Part shown: in pieces, positions 44,996-54,433 of the stretch
Numbering within the stretch: the stretch's first letter is position 1
Layout: each line of letters opens with the position of its first letter
Assembly: GCA_903873585.1 (NCBI GenBank)
Contig: CAIQOV010000026.1
Coordinates: 1 to 64,000, forward strand
Length of the DNA stretch: 64,000 bases
Direction: 5' to 3'
Origin: an uncultured Rhodobacterales bacterium
GTDB taxonomy: Bacteria; Pseudomonadota; Alphaproteobacteria; Rhodobacterales; Rhodobacteraceae
The notes under the pieces: model-generated
What the model was told of the DNA's origin: nothing
Database searches by the model: none
The model's input: only the letters and a program-made list of their open reading frames with translations
Position numbers and translations under genes: made by a program

Positions 44996-47070
44996 CCCAG
45001 ATCGTGGCGTTGCAACCCTTGTTGGCCCCTTGGGTGCTGGCCGTCTTGGGCGGGATGGCGGCGGCCTTGCTGGGCTTTGCCCTGTGGCGCGGGTTGAAAG
45101 GCTGGCCATGGCGCGCGCTGGCCTTGGGGCTGGTTGCGATGGCCTTGGCCAACCCCGCCTTGCAGCATGAAGACCGTAGGCCCCTGTCTGACATCGTGAT
45201 CTTGCTGGTTGATGACAGCGCCAGCCAGAACCTGTCGGACCGCGCCTTTCAAACCGCCCAAGCGATCGAGGCGATGAAGGCCAAAATCTCGCTTCTGCCC
45301 AACACCGAGGTGCGGATCGTGCATCTGGGTGACGGGCCAGACAATGCCGGCACCTTGGCCATGACGGCGATGGCCGATGCCTTGGCGCAAGAACCCCAAG
45401 CGCGTATTGCGGGGGTTATTCTGATCACCGACGGGCAGGTGCATGATCTTGCCGCAGCCCCCGCCTTGCCCGCGCCGTTACAAGTGCTGCTGACAGGGCG
45501 CAAGGGCGACTGGGACCGCAGGCTTTCGATCACCAATGCCCCCGCCTTTGCGATTATGGGCGAAAAAGCCGCGCTTTCTTTCAAGATCGAAGATCAAGGC
45601 CAGGCCCCTGCTGAGAATGGGGCGAAGGTTGATGTCACCATCGGGCTGGATGCTGATGCGCCCCAGACCTTTAGCGTGCCCATCGGCCAAGAGATGACCC
45701 TGCCGCTGACCTTGCCCCATGCGGGGATCAACGTGGTGCAACTGTCAATCGCCCCGCAAACGGGCGAGTTGACCGACCGCAACAATGCCGCCGTGGTGCA
45801 GATCAACGGCGTGCGGGATCGGTTGCGGGTGCTGCTTGTCTCGGGGGAACCGAACCCCGGTGAACGTGTCTGGCGCAATCTGCTGAAATCGGACCCTTCG
45901 GTCGATTTGGTGCATTTCACCATTCTGCGCCCACCGGAAAAGCAAGATGACATCCCTGTTTCCGAACTGTCGCTGATCGCCTTTCCGATCAAGGAATTGT
46001 TCGTCGACAAGATCAAGGATTTCGATCTGATCATCTTTGACCGCTACGCGATGCGGGGCATTTTGCCGATGGCTTACCTGCAAAACGTGGTCGATTACGT
46101 GCAAGGCGGCGGCACGGTGCTGGTGGCGGCGGGGCCAGAGTTTGGGCAGGTGGATAGCCTGTGGCGCTCTCCGCTGTCGCAGATTTTGCCTGTGGAACCG
46201 ACCAGCCAGATTCTGGAACAAGGCTTCAAACCCGCCGTGACCGACCTTGGCCGCAAACACCCCGTGACCCAAGGGCTAGAGGCGCTGGCCCCTGAGGGCG
46301 GTTGGGGCCGCTGGTTTCGCCTGATCGAGGTGACACAACGCGCAGGCCAAGCGTTGATGAGCGGGCCGGGGGATAAGCCTTTGCTGGTGCTAGACCGTGT
46401 GGGGCAAGGGCGTGTGGCGGTGCTGGCCTCAGACCAAAGCTGGCTGTGGGGCAAGGGCTTTGAAGGCGGCGGCCCGCAGTTGGAACTGCTGCGGCGCTTG
46501 GCGCATTGGATGCTGAAACAGCCCGAGTTGGAGGAGGAGTCGCTGGGCGCTGTGGCCGTGGGGCAAAGCCTGACCATCACACGGCGCACGATCCTTGATG
46601 CTGCGCCGCCAGATGTCACCGTGACCCTGCCCGATGGCACCACAACCACGCGGCCCCTGCACCAAACCGCCCCCGGCGTGTTTGAGGCGACCTATCCCGC
46701 ACCTCAACTTGGCCTGTACCGCTTGCAGCAGGGCGATTTGGCGCGGGTGGTGGCGGTGGGGCCGACCTCTGCGAAAGAGTTTGAAGACACCATCGCCAGC
46801 GGCGACAGGCTCGCCCCGATTGTCGCCCCCACCAAAGGCGGGATCGTGGCGCTGGACAAAGGCATTCCCGACCTGCGCTTGGTCAGCGATGGCCGCCCCG
46901 CCGCTGGGCGCGGGTGGATCGGGATCACGCCGCGCGGGGCCTATGTGACGGGCGATATTGCGGTGGAACCCGTGCTGCCCGCATGGGCGTACCTGATCTT
47001 GGCGGCCCTTGCATCGGTGCTGGCATGGTGGCGCGAAGGGCGCAAAATTAGCGCTGGGCAGGCCCTGTGA
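44992..47070 (+). CDS. Membrane protein with VWA/GATase-like regions (MoxR operon)
   Basis: 692 residues overlapping the previous gene by 4 bp. It has two N-terminal transmembrane segments (about 12-30 and 40-55). A VWA-like segment follows (IVILLVDDSASQNLSDRAFQTAQ, RIAGVILITDGQ; the MIDAS D-x-S-x-S is altered to D-D-S-A-S). The middle is GATase-like (VLLVSGEPNPGERVWRNLL, DYVQGGGTVLVAAGPEFG) and one C-terminal anchor (about 655-675) ends the protein. Most of it should face the periplasm. Last gene of the operon, with no obvious terminator before the convergent DUF599 gene. Confidence 0.8.
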   Translation: MTQIVALQPLLAPWVLAVLGGMAAALLGFALWRGLKGWPWRALALGLVAMALANPALQHEDRRPLSDIVILLVDDSASQNLSDRAFQTAQAIEAMKAKISLLPNTEVRIVHLGDGPDNAGTLAMTAMADALAQEPQARIAGVILITDGQVHDLAAAPALPAPLQVLLTGRKGDWDRRLSITNAPAFAIMGEKAALSFKIEDQGQAPAENGAKVDVTIGLDADAPQTFSVPIGQEMTLPLTLPHAGINVVQLSIAPQTGELTDRNNAAVVQINGVRDRLRVLLVSGEPNPGERVWRNLLKSDPSVDLVHFTILRPPEKQDDIPVSELSLIAFPIKELFVDKIKDFDLIIFDRYAMRGILPMAYLQNVVDYVQGGGTVLVAAGPEFGQVDSLWRSPLSQILPVEPTSQILEQGFKPAVTDLGRKHPVTQGLEALAPEGGWGRWFRLIEVTQRAGQALMSGPGDKPLLVLDRVGQGRVAVLASDQSWLWGKGFEGGGPQLELLRRLAHWMLKQPELEEESLGAVAVGQSLTITRRTILDAAPPDVTVTLPDGTTTTRPLHQTAPGVFEATYPAPQLGLYRLQQGDLARVVAVGPTSAKEFEDTIASGDRLAPIVAPTKGGIVALDKGIPDLRLVSDGRPAAGRGWIGITPRGAYVTGDIAVEPVLPAWAYLILAALASVLAWWREGRKISAGQAL

Positions 47071-47102
47071 CATGAGTATCTAAACCTCGGTGCAGGGCAA
47101 GG

Positions 47103-47801
47103 TCAGTCGAGCTTTTCCAGCATCACGGCGCGCGAATGGCTGGCAAATTCGCGGCGGATCAAGACAGCCGTGGTCAAGATCACCGCATAGATCAGCGCCT
47201 TGGGGCCGATCAGCCACGCCAGCCCCGCAAGGGCGAAATAGATCGCATTCAGCCCACGGTTAAAGCTGCGGGCGGCGGTGATGATGATCTCGGCCGTCTG
47301 ATCGGCGCGGGGGCGGGCCATGGGGTGGGTGTGGTCATTGGGAATGGCGGCCATCATGATGGCGCAGTAGCCAAACAGGCGGTGGCTCCACACAAATTTC
47401 AGCAGCGCATTGCCTAAGAAGGCCACGACAACGATCAGTTTGATGCGCAGTTGTGCTGTTTCAGCGCCCAAGGTCAGGTCTTGGGCCAGCCCTTGCAACG
47501 TGGTGGTGTTGCCGATCATCGCGACACCGCCGCCAATCGCAATCATCGCGCCAGAGATGAAAAAGGCCGCACTTTGACGCAGGCTGTCGATCAGCGTTAT
47601 GTCAAAGATGCGCGGATCGCGGGTGAGAAATTCAACCATCCAGCGGCGGCGATAGTCTTTCATCAGATGCGAGACTGAAGGCCGCCATGCCGGCGGATGT
47701 TCGGCCACAAAGCCGGTGACAAACCATGCCAAGATCAGCAGCGAAAACGCTGCGCTGTCTAGGGCGGTGAAGGTCGCTTCAAGGGTGGCCAGCAGATTCA
47801 T
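47103..47801 (-). CDS. DUF599 membrane protein
   Basis: 232 residues from ATG 47801; an upstream in-frame extension lacks membrane or start features. About four transmembrane segments (AFSLLILAWFVTGFV, SAAFFISGAMIAIGGGVAMI, LRIKLIVVVAFLGNALLKFVW, C-terminal LIGPKALIYAVILTTAVLI) with the RDPRIFDITLIDSLRQSAAFF segment typical of DUF599. Function unknown. It is convergent with the MoxR operon and divergent from glcD. Confidence 0.8.
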   Translation of the reverse strand: MNLLATLEATFTALDSAAFSLLILAWFVTGFVAEHPPAWRPSVSHLMKDYRRRWMVEFLTRDPRIFDITLIDSLRQSAAFFISGAMIAIGGGVAMIGNTTTLQGLAQDLTLGAETAQLRIKLIVVVAFLGNALLKFVWSHRLFGYCAIMMAAIPNDHTHPMARPRADQTAEIIITAARSFNRGLNAIYFALAGLAWLIGPKALIYAVILTTAVLIRREFASHSRAVMLEKLD

Positions 47802-47879
47802 GCCGCCAGCATAACCATTTGCCTGCCACCTTGCCAGTGGCAAGCCGCCCCCCTAAGGTCGCCAAAAGTGAGGCGCGCT

Positions 47880-49313
47880 ATGGATATGCCACTGCCCGAT
47901 CAACGGATTATCACCAGCCGCGATGGGCTGATCGCGCGGTTGCGCGCGGTGCTGCCCGCCGACGGCGTTATCGCCGACCCGACCGAGACGCGCGCCTATG
48001 AATGCGATGCGCTTTCCGCCTATCGCTGCGCGCCTTTGGCGGTGGTTTTGCCGCGCTCGACTGCCGAGGTTTCCGCCGTTTTGCGCCTGTGCAGCCAGAT
48101 GGGGGTCAAGGTTGTGCCGCGCGGCGCAGGCACCTCGCTTGCGGGGGGCAGTTTTCCCACCGCCGATTGCGTGGTGCTGGGTGTGGCGCGGATGAATGGC
48201 GTGATCGAGACAGATTACGACAACCGTTTCATCCGCGTGCAAACGGGCCGCACCAATCTGGCCGTGACAGGGGCTGTCGAAGCCGACGGGTGGTTTTACG
48301 CGCCTGACCCCTCCAGCCAATTGGCCTGTGCCATTGCGGGCAATATCGCCATGAACTCTGGCGGGGCGCATTGCCTGAAATATGGGGTGACGACCAACAA
48401 CCTGTTGGGTGTTACCATCGTATTGATGAGCGGCGAGGTGGTCGAGATTGGCGGGCCTTGGGCCGATGCGCCGGGGTTAGACCTGTTGGGCGTTATCTGC
48501 GGATCGGAAGGCCAGTTGGGCGTTGTGACCGAAGCCTATCTGCGCATCCTGCCCAAGCCCGAAGGCGCGCGGCCTGTGTTGATGGGCTTTTCCTCGAACG
48601 AAGTGGCGGGGGAATGCGTGGCCGATATCATCCGCGCCGGTCTTTTGCCCGTGGCCATCGAATTCATGGACCGCCCCTGCATCCGTGCCTGCGAAGACTT
48701 TGCTAAGGCGGGCTACCCTGACTGCGAGGCGCTTTTGATTGTCGAGGTCGAGGGCAGCGCCGCCGAAATTGACGCGCAACTGGCGTTGATCAAGGATATT
48801 GCTTTGCGCCACAGCCCCGTGGCTTACCGCGAAAGCGGGTCGGAAGAGGAAAGTCGCAAGATCTGGCTGGGGCGCAAATCGGCCTTTGGGGCCATGGGCA
48901 ACATTGCCGATTACATGTGCCTTGATGGCACGATCCCCGTCTCAGAACTGCCCTATGTCCTGCGCCGCATTGCTGAAATGAGTGCCGCTGTCGGCCTGTC
49001 AGTCGCCAATGTGTTTCACGCGGGCGATGGCAATATGCACCCGTTGATCCTGTATAACGCCAACAAACCCGGCGATCTAGAGCTGTGCGAGGCTTTGGGC
49101 GCAGACATCTTGAAGCTGTGTGTTGAGGTGGGCGGCTGTCTTACGGGCGAGCATGGCGTGGGTGTGGAAAAGCGCGATCTGATGACGGTGCAGTTCAACC
49201 CCGCCGATCTGGAAGCGCAGTTGCGGGTGAAAGACGTGTTTGACCCCGCTTGGCTGTTGAACCCCGCCAAGGTCTTTCCGCTGGATGTCACCGCCTCGCG
49301 GCGTGCGTCATGA
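47880..49313 (+). CDS. glcD: Glycolate oxidase FAD subunit GlcD
   Basis: 477 residues from ATG 47880 with GAGG at 6 nt. The FAD-binding PCMH domain (about 45-225: RGAGTSLAGGSFPTADCVVLG, GNIAMNSGGAHCLKYGVTTNN, GSEGQLGVVTEAYLRI) is followed by the C-terminal FAD-linked oxidase domain (VFHAGDGNMHPLIL, GGCLTGEHGVGVEKR). It oxidises glycolate to glyoxylate (possibly also D-lactate), passing electrons to quinone. First of the translationally coupled glcDEF genes. Confidence 0.93.
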   Translation: MDMPLPDQRIITSRDGLIARLRAVLPADGVIADPTETRAYECDALSAYRCAPLAVVLPRSTAEVSAVLRLCSQMGVKVVPRGAGTSLAGGSFPTADCVVLGVARMNGVIETDYDNRFIRVQTGRTNLAVTGAVEADGWFYAPDPSSQLACAIAGNIAMNSGGAHCLKYGVTTNNLLGVTIVLMSGEVVEIGGPWADAPGLDLLGVICGSEGQLGVVTEAYLRILPKPEGARPVLMGFSSNEVAGECVADIIRAGLLPVAIEFMDRPCIRACEDFAKAGYPDCEALLIVEVEGSAAEIDAQLALIKDIALRHSPVAYRESGSEEESRKIWLGRKSAFGAMGNIADYMCLDGTIPVSELPYVLRRIAEMSAAVGLSVANVFHAGDGNMHPLILYNANKPGDLELCEALGADILKLCVEVGGCLTGEHGVGVEKRDLMTVQFNPADLEAQLRVKDVFDPAWLLNPAKVFPLDVTASRRAS

Positions 49314-50416
49314 CGGGGGATTTTGACACCCCACTGCGCCCCCAGACCGAGGCTGAGGTGGCCGAGATGGTCCGCTTGGCGGATGGCCCCCTGTCACTGC
49401 GCGGCGGTGGCACGCGGGGGGTGGCTTATGGGGCGGGACAGGTGCTGGAAACGGCGGGGCTGTCGGGCATTACCCTATATGAACCGGGCGCTTTGACGCT
49501 GGTGGCGGGCGCGGGCACGCCGCTGGCAGAGGTGCAGGCGGTGCTGTCAGCGCAACGCCAGCGCCTAGCGTTTGAGCCGCCCGATTTGCGCGCGGTTTTG
49601 GGGCGGCAAGGTTTGTCGACATTGGGCGGTGTGGTTGCCACCAACGCCAGTGGGTCGCGCCGTGTGCAAGCGGGGGCGGCGCGTGATCATCTGATCGGGG
49701 TGCGCTTTGTCGACGGGCTGGGCACGGTTGTGAAATCGGGCGGGCGGGTGATGAAGAATGTCACCGGCTTGGATTTGGTCAAGCTGATGGCGGGCAGTCA
49801 TGGCACTTTGGGGGTGATCACACAGGTGGCGTTCAAGCTGCAAGCCGTGCCCGAATGTGCGGTGACGTTGCAGACGGATGTGCCCTTGGGCGCGGGGCTG
49901 GCCTTGTTGCGGCGTGCGCTTGGCTCTCCGTTTGAAGTGTCGGGCGCGGCCTATGGCCCCTTTGGTGCGGCCCTGCGGGTCGAGGGGATGGAGGCGTCGG
50001 TGCGCTACCGCGTGGCAGCACTTAAGGCGCTGCTGGGTGGCGATTGGGTGGAAAGTGCGGGCGATGCGCTGTGGGTTGGCGTGCGCGATGGCCATGGTTT
50101 GGGCGAAGGCGCGCTGTGGCGGGTGTCGTGCAAGCCTACGGCGGCGGAAGGGGTTGTCGCGGCCTTGGCAGGTGTGCCGCATCAGGCGGTGTTTGATTGG
50201 GGCGGCGGGTTGATCTGGATCGCGGTGCAAGGCTTGGCTGATGCGGGCGCTGGCTTGATCAGGGGCGCAGTGGCGGGGGTAGGCCATGCGACCTTGCTGC
50301 GTGGTGCGGGCGCTGCGGCCTTTGCGCCCGAAGCGGCGGGGGTTGCGGCTTTGTCGCGTGCGTTGCGGGAAAAATTTGATCCCAAGGGGATTTTGAACGC
50401 AGGGATCATGGGCTGA
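49310..50416 (+). CDS. glcE: Glycolate oxidase subunit GlcE
   Basis: 368 residues; the ATG overlaps the glcD stop (ATGA). FAD-binding PCMH domain (LSLRGGGTRGVAYG, GRQGLSTLGGVVATNASGSRRVQAGAARDHLIGVRFVDG, GSHGTLGVITQVAFKLQ) in the shortened GlcE form. It is needed for the active GlcDEF complex. glcF begins at its stop codon (TGATG). Confidence 0.92.
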   Translation: MTGDFDTPLRPQTEAEVAEMVRLADGPLSLRGGGTRGVAYGAGQVLETAGLSGITLYEPGALTLVAGAGTPLAEVQAVLSAQRQRLAFEPPDLRAVLGRQGLSTLGGVVATNASGSRRVQAGAARDHLIGVRFVDGLGTVVKSGGRVMKNVTGLDLVKLMAGSHGTLGVITQVAFKLQAVPECAVTLQTDVPLGAGLALLRRALGSPFEVSGAAYGPFGAALRVEGMEASVRYRVAALKALLGGDWVESAGDALWVGVRDGHGLGEGALWRVSCKPTAAEGVVAALAGVPHQAVFDWGGGLIWIAVQGLADAGAGLIRGAVAGVGHATLLRGAGAAAFAPEAAGVAALSRALREKFDPKGILNAGIMG

Positions 50417-51714
50417 TGCAAACCTTTTTCACCGATGCCCAACTGGCTGACCCAACGCTTGCCGAGGCGAACAAGATCCTGCGCGCCTGTGTGCATTGCG
50501 GGTTATGCACCGCAACTTGCCCCAGTTATCAGGTGCTGGGGGATGAGTTAGACAGCCCCCGTGGCCGCATCTATCTGATCAAGGAAATGCTGGAATCGGG
50601 CCGTGCTGCTGATGCCAAAACCGCCAAGCATATCGACCGCTGCCTTGGTTGCTTGGCCTGCACCACCACCTGCCCCTCGGGTGTCGACTATGCGCACCTG
50701 ATCGAAATGGGCCGCGACCATGTGGAAAAAACCTATCGCCGCCCGTGGATGGATAGGCTGTTGCGCGCCGTATTGGTGGCGGTGATGCCCTATCCCACCC
50801 GCTTTCGGCTGGCGGTGTTTGGTGCGCGCCTGACCCGCCCCTTGGCGCGGCTTATCCCCGATGCACGGGTGCAAGCGCTGCTTAAGCTTGTGCCCAAAAC
50901 CTTGCCCCCCGTCAGCCGCAACGACGATGCGCAGGTGTTTGCAGCCCTTGGCCCGCGCAAGATGCGCGTGGCGTTGATGACGGGCTGTGTGCAAAAGGCG
51001 CTGGATACCGAAATCAATGATGCCACCATCCGCCTGCTGACACGCTTGGGGGCCGAGGTCGTTGTGCCCCCCAACATGGGCTGCTGTGGGGCCTTGCCGC
51101 TGCACATGGGGCAAGAGCCTTCCGCCAAGCCCATGGCGCGCAGCATGGTGCAGGCTGTGATGGCCGCGCACCGTGCGGGGCCTTTGGACGCCTTGGTGAT
51201 CAACACATCGGGCTGCGGATCGACGGTGAAAGACTACGGCCACCTGTTCACGCAAGATGCCCTGTCGGGCGAGGCGGCGCAGGTGGCGGGGTTGGCAAAA
51301 GACGTGACCGAGGTGATTGCCGCGCTTGGCTTGCCTAAGACGCAAGCCAAAGGGCTGGCCGTGGCCTATCACGCAGCCTGCTCGTTGCAGCACGGCCAAA
51401 AGATCAAGTCGCTGCCCAAAGAGTTGCTCACACAAGCGGGCTTTCAGGTCAGCGAACCCGTCGACAGCCATTTGTGCTGCGGATCGGCGGGGACGTATAA
51501 CATATTGCAGCCCGAAATCTCGGCCGACCTGCGCAAACGTAAGGTCACCAGCCTGATGGCGCGCAAGCCCGATGTGATTGCGGCGGGTAATTTGGGGTGC
51601 ATGATCCAGATCGGGCAAGAGGCTGGCGTGCCCGTGGTGCACACCGTTAGCCTGCTTGATTGGGCCACGGGTGGCCCCATGCCCTTGGCACTGCGCCAAA
51701 AGCAAGGGGCCTAA
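50416..51714 (+). CDS. glcF: Glycolate oxidase iron-sulfur subunit GlcF
   Basis: 432 residues. Two 4Fe-4S motifs, CVHCGLCTATCPSYQ (near 28) and CLGCLACTTTCPSGV (near 75), are followed by two cysteine-rich CCG domains (MGCCGALPLHMG, and HLCCGSAGTYNILQPE). It carries electrons from GlcD/GlcE to the quinone pool at the inner membrane. The end of glcDEF; no clear terminator is seen in the 9 bp before the convergent gene. Confidence 0.93.
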   Translation: MQTFFTDAQLADPTLAEANKILRACVHCGLCTATCPSYQVLGDELDSPRGRIYLIKEMLESGRAADAKTAKHIDRCLGCLACTTTCPSGVDYAHLIEMGRDHVEKTYRRPWMDRLLRAVLVAVMPYPTRFRLAVFGARLTRPLARLIPDARVQALLKLVPKTLPPVSRNDDAQVFAALGPRKMRVALMTGCVQKALDTEINDATIRLLTRLGAEVVVPPNMGCCGALPLHMGQEPSAKPMARSMVQAVMAAHRAGPLDALVINTSGCGSTVKDYGHLFTQDALSGEAAQVAGLAKDVTEVIAALGLPKTQAKGLAVAYHAACSLQHGQKIKSLPKELLTQAGFQVSEPVDSHLCCGSAGTYNILQPEISADLRKRKVTSLMARKPDVIAAGNLGCMIQIGQEAGVPVVHTVSLLDWATGGPMPLALRQKQGA

Positions 51715-51723
51715 GGCGGGGGC

Positions 51724-52224
51724 TTAGTAGATCAGGCCATCTAGCAAGCCGTAAGCCCCGCCGCGCGTCTCCAGCATGGCCAGTCGGCCAACATCGCGGG
51801 CATAAGCGGTGATCGCCCGATAGGTGCCGGGGCCAAAGCTGCCGTCGACATAGCCAAAGTAATAACCGGCATCGGCAAGGGCGGCCTGTATCCGGCGGCG
51901 CTCTGTCGGGGTGTAAGACTGGAAAGCCTGCGCTGCGGGTGTGGCGTAGTAGCTTTGCACCGGTTGATAGACGGGCGGTTGATAGACGGGCGCATGATAC
52001 ACCGGCTGCGGCGCGTAATAGACCGGCGGACGCTGCTCATAAGCGCGATGTTGGCGCGCGTCATTCACGATGGCACCCAGCAACAGCACCGACAGCGCGC
52101 CCTTGGTGAAATCTTGCTCGCGTTGGCCCCAAGCCAAGGCGGGGGCAACCGAGGTGCCCAGCATCGCCAAAGCGACAGTGGCAGAGATGACCGAGCGTTT
52201 GATTGTAGAGATATGCGAAACCAT
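51724..52224 (-). CDS. Exported peptidoglycan-binding-like protein with Tyr/Pro repeats
   Basis: 166 residues from ATG 52224. The signal peptide (about 1-31, ALAWG) is followed by a second hydrophobic stretch (FTKGALSVLLLGAIV) and a Tyr/Pro/Val-rich linker of PVYxxP units (about 65-95). A C-terminal PG_binding_1-like module (TERRRIQAALADAGYYFGYVDGSFGPGTYRAITAYARD) suggests cell-wall anchoring. Homologous proteins are common small exported proteins in Rhodobacteraceae; the function is unknown. Confidence 0.75.
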   Translation of the reverse strand: MVSHISTIKRSVISATVALAMLGTSVAPALAWGQREQDFTKGALSVLLLGAIVNDARQHRAYEQRPPVYYAPQPVYHAPVYQPPVYQPVQSYYATPAAQAFQSYTPTERRRIQAALADAGYYFGYVDGSFGPGTYRAITAYARDVGRLAMLETRGGAYGLLDGLIY

Positions 52225-52324
52225 GTCGTGATCCTTTCGGGTGGCTGATGGGCTGTGCCGCGGAAGCGTTCCTTTGGCATTTGCCTTGAGCCAGACATGG
52301 GGCATAGGCGGCGGATAGGCAAAA

Positions 52325-52357
52325 TCAGGGCCTTGCTAGGTGATAACAAGGCCCTGA
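52325..52357 (-). terminator. Rho-independent terminator after the cupin gene
   Basis: Perfect 11-bp stem (TCAGGGCCTTG, 52325-52335, with 52347-52357) and an 11-nt loop, followed by ATTTT on the minus strand, 17 bp after the cupin stop. Confidence 0.8.
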
Positions 52358-52374
52358 AATTATGCCTAACCCAC

Positions 52375-52728
52375 TTATTTCAAACGGAAATCAAAGTGCT
52401 TGCGCACATCTTCTTCAATCACCCAAGTGCCTTTGAAGGTCGGCTCTACCACAAAGGAATCGCCCGCCGTCACCGTCACCGGCGTGCCGCCATCGGGCGT
52501 GATGGTGATCCGGCCCGCGATCAGCACGACATATTCATAGGCGGTATAGGTCGCGTGATAAGACCCCTTGGTGCATTCCCAAATGCCCGACATCATGTCG
52601 CCCGCGGCAGAGGTGTGCAGCACCCATGTTTTCATCTTGGGGCTGCCTGCGGTGACAACCCAGCCGTCCAGATCATCGGTGGAGGGGGTTAATCCGGCGG
52701 TGGGGGAAAGTTTGACGACGCTTTGCAT
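52375..52728 (-). CDS. Cupin-domain protein (EutQ/DUF861-like)
   Basis: 117 residues from ATG 52728. A single cupin fold with the pattern GIWECTKGSYHATYTAYEYVVLIAGRITITPDGG...VTAGDSFVVEPTFKGTWVIEEDVRKHF of the DUF861 group. It lies downstream of the semialdehyde dehydrogenase gene (122-bp gap) and probably shares its transcript. The metal set is incomplete for a typical dioxygenase, so binding or a minor catalytic role is more likely. Substrate unknown. Confidence 0.8.
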   Translation of the reverse strand: MQSVVKLSPTAGLTPSTDDLDGWVVTAGSPKMKTWVLHTSAAGDMMSGIWECTKGSYHATYTAYEYVVLIAGRITITPDGGTPVTVTAGDSFVVEPTFKGTWVIEEDVRKHFDFRLK

Positions 52729-52850
52729 GTGATGGCCTCCTTGGTTGGATGGGGCCATCTTGCGCAAGAATCGCCCCTTGTCGCTGCAAAGGGCGACAAG
52801 GGCATGGTCAAGCCCGACCCCGGCGGCACGAACCGCCGGGGTCGAAAGGG

Positions 52851-54329
52851 TTAGATCGACAGGCAGATGTACTTCATTTCCAGATAGTCTTCGATCCCAT
52901 GGTGGCTGCCCTCGCGGCCAAGGCCGGATTGCTTCACTCCGCCAAAGGGGGCAACTTCGGTGGAAATCAGGCCGGTGTTCACGCCGACCATGCCGTATTC
53001 CAGCGCCTCTTGCACACGGGTGATCCGCCCGATGTCGCGAGAATAGAAGTACGAGGCGAGGCCGAAGATCGTGTCATTCGCGCGGGCGATGATCTCTTCT
53101 TCGGTGTCGAACTTGAACAGCGGGGCCAAGGGGCCAAAGGTTTCTTCGGTCGCCACTTTGGCGGTGGGCAGAACGCCCGTCACCACGGTGGGTTCAAAGA
53201 AGGTGCCACCCAAGGCGTGGCGCTTGCCACCGGTCAAGATCTTACCACCCGATGCCAACACATCGGCGATATGCTCTTGCACCTTTTCCACGGCGGATTC
53301 GTTGATCAGGGGGCCAGTGGTCGTGCCCGCTTTCAAGCCATCGCCAATCGCCAGCTTTTGCACAGCTGCCGACAGCTTCTGTGCAAAGGCGTCATAAACG
53401 CCTGCTTGCACATAGATGCGGTTGGCGCAAACGCAGGTTTGGCCGTTGTTGCGGAACTTGGAAATCATCGCACCTTCGACGGCTTTGTCCAGGTCGGCAT
53501 CGTCAAACACGATGAAGGGCGCGTTGCCGCCCAGTTCCATCGAGCATTTCAGCACCTGTTCGGCCGCCTGACGCAGCAGAATGCGGCCCACTTCGGTCGA
53601 ACCGGTGAAGGTCAGTTTGCGCACGGAAGGGTTCTCGCAGAACTCTTTGCCGATGTCGGACGACCGGCTAGAGGTGATGACCGAAAACACACCACCCGGC
53701 ACGCCAGCGCGTTCCGCCAGCACGGCCAGCGCAATGGCAGACAGCGGCGTTTCGGCAGCAGGGCGGCACACAAAGCCGCAGCCTGCGGCCAAGGCCGGGG
53801 CCACTTTGCGCGCAATCATGGCGTTGGGAAAGTTCCACGGCGTGATAGATGCGGCCACGCCAATCGGCTGCTTGATCACCGTGATCCGCTTGTCGCGCTG
53901 GTGGCCGGGAATGGTTTCGCCGTAGATGCGCTTGGCCTCTTCGCCGAACCATTCAATAAAGCTTGCGCCGTACACCACTTCGCCCTTCGCCTCGGGCAGG
54001 GGTTTGCCCTGCTCGGCGGTCAGGATCGTGCCAAGGTCGTCTTGGTTGGCAATGCACAGGTCGTACCATTTGCGCAAGATCGCGGCGCGTTCCTTGCCGG
54101 TGCGCGCGGCCCATTCGTGGCGGGCCTTATCGGCGGCGGCGATGGCGCGGGCGGCATCGGCGCGCGTCAGGTCGGGCACACGGGCGATGATATCACCGCG
54201 CGCAGGGTTGGTGACGGCAAAGGTCGCGCCATCTGCCGCGTCCACCCATTCGCCGGCCACATAGGCCTTGTTGGGCAGAAGCGTTGGGTCTTTAAGCAAA
54301 GCGCGCAGATCGGTTACGGAATCGAGCAT
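52851..54329 (-). CDS. gabD: Succinate-semialdehyde dehydrogenase
   Basis: 492 residues from ATG 54329 (AGGAGG upstream). NAD(P)-aldehyde dehydrogenase: ASITPWNFPNAMIARKVAPALAAGC, FTGSTEVGR, catalytic Glu in LELGGNAPFIV (here SMELGGNAPF) and Cys in NNGQTCVCANR. The extra Cys two residues after the nucleophile (C-V-C) is the redox pair typical of GabD-type enzymes. It oxidises succinate semialdehyde to succinate in GABA catabolism. No gabT is adjacent. Confidence 0.88.
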   Translation of the reverse strand: MLDSVTDLRALLKDPTLLPNKAYVAGEWVDAADGATFAVTNPARGDIIARVPDLTRADAARAIAAADKARHEWAARTGKERAAILRKWYDLCIANQDDLGTILTAEQGKPLPEAKGEVVYGASFIEWFGEEAKRIYGETIPGHQRDKRITVIKQPIGVAASITPWNFPNAMIARKVAPALAAGCGFVCRPAAETPLSAIALAVLAERAGVPGGVFSVITSSRSSDIGKEFCENPSVRKLTFTGSTEVGRILLRQAAEQVLKCSMELGGNAPFIVFDDADLDKAVEGAMISKFRNNGQTCVCANRIYVQAGVYDAFAQKLSAAVQKLAIGDGLKAGTTTGPLINESAVEKVQEHIADVLASGGKILTGGKRHALGGTFFEPTVVTGVLPTAKVATEETFGPLAPLFKFDTEEEIIARANDTIFGLASYFYSRDIGRITRVQEALEYGMVGVNTGLISTEVAPFGGVKQSGLGREGSHHGIEDYLEMKYICLSI

Positions 54330-54433
54330 AGTGGGCCTCCTAATCTCGTTTGGGATGCAATGACCTAGGCGGGGGCAAAAGTCCAGTTCCGGCTGCTTGG
54401 GTTTGATCAAATGGAACGGTGGGGGGAAGCGGG

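Noticed and set aside
52749-54368. 539-codon plus-strand frame opposite the semialdehyde dehydrogenase gene
   Set aside because: Covers a confident gene on the other strand with full catalytic motifs; the frame has the Gly/His/Arg-rich look of antisense GC-rich DNA.
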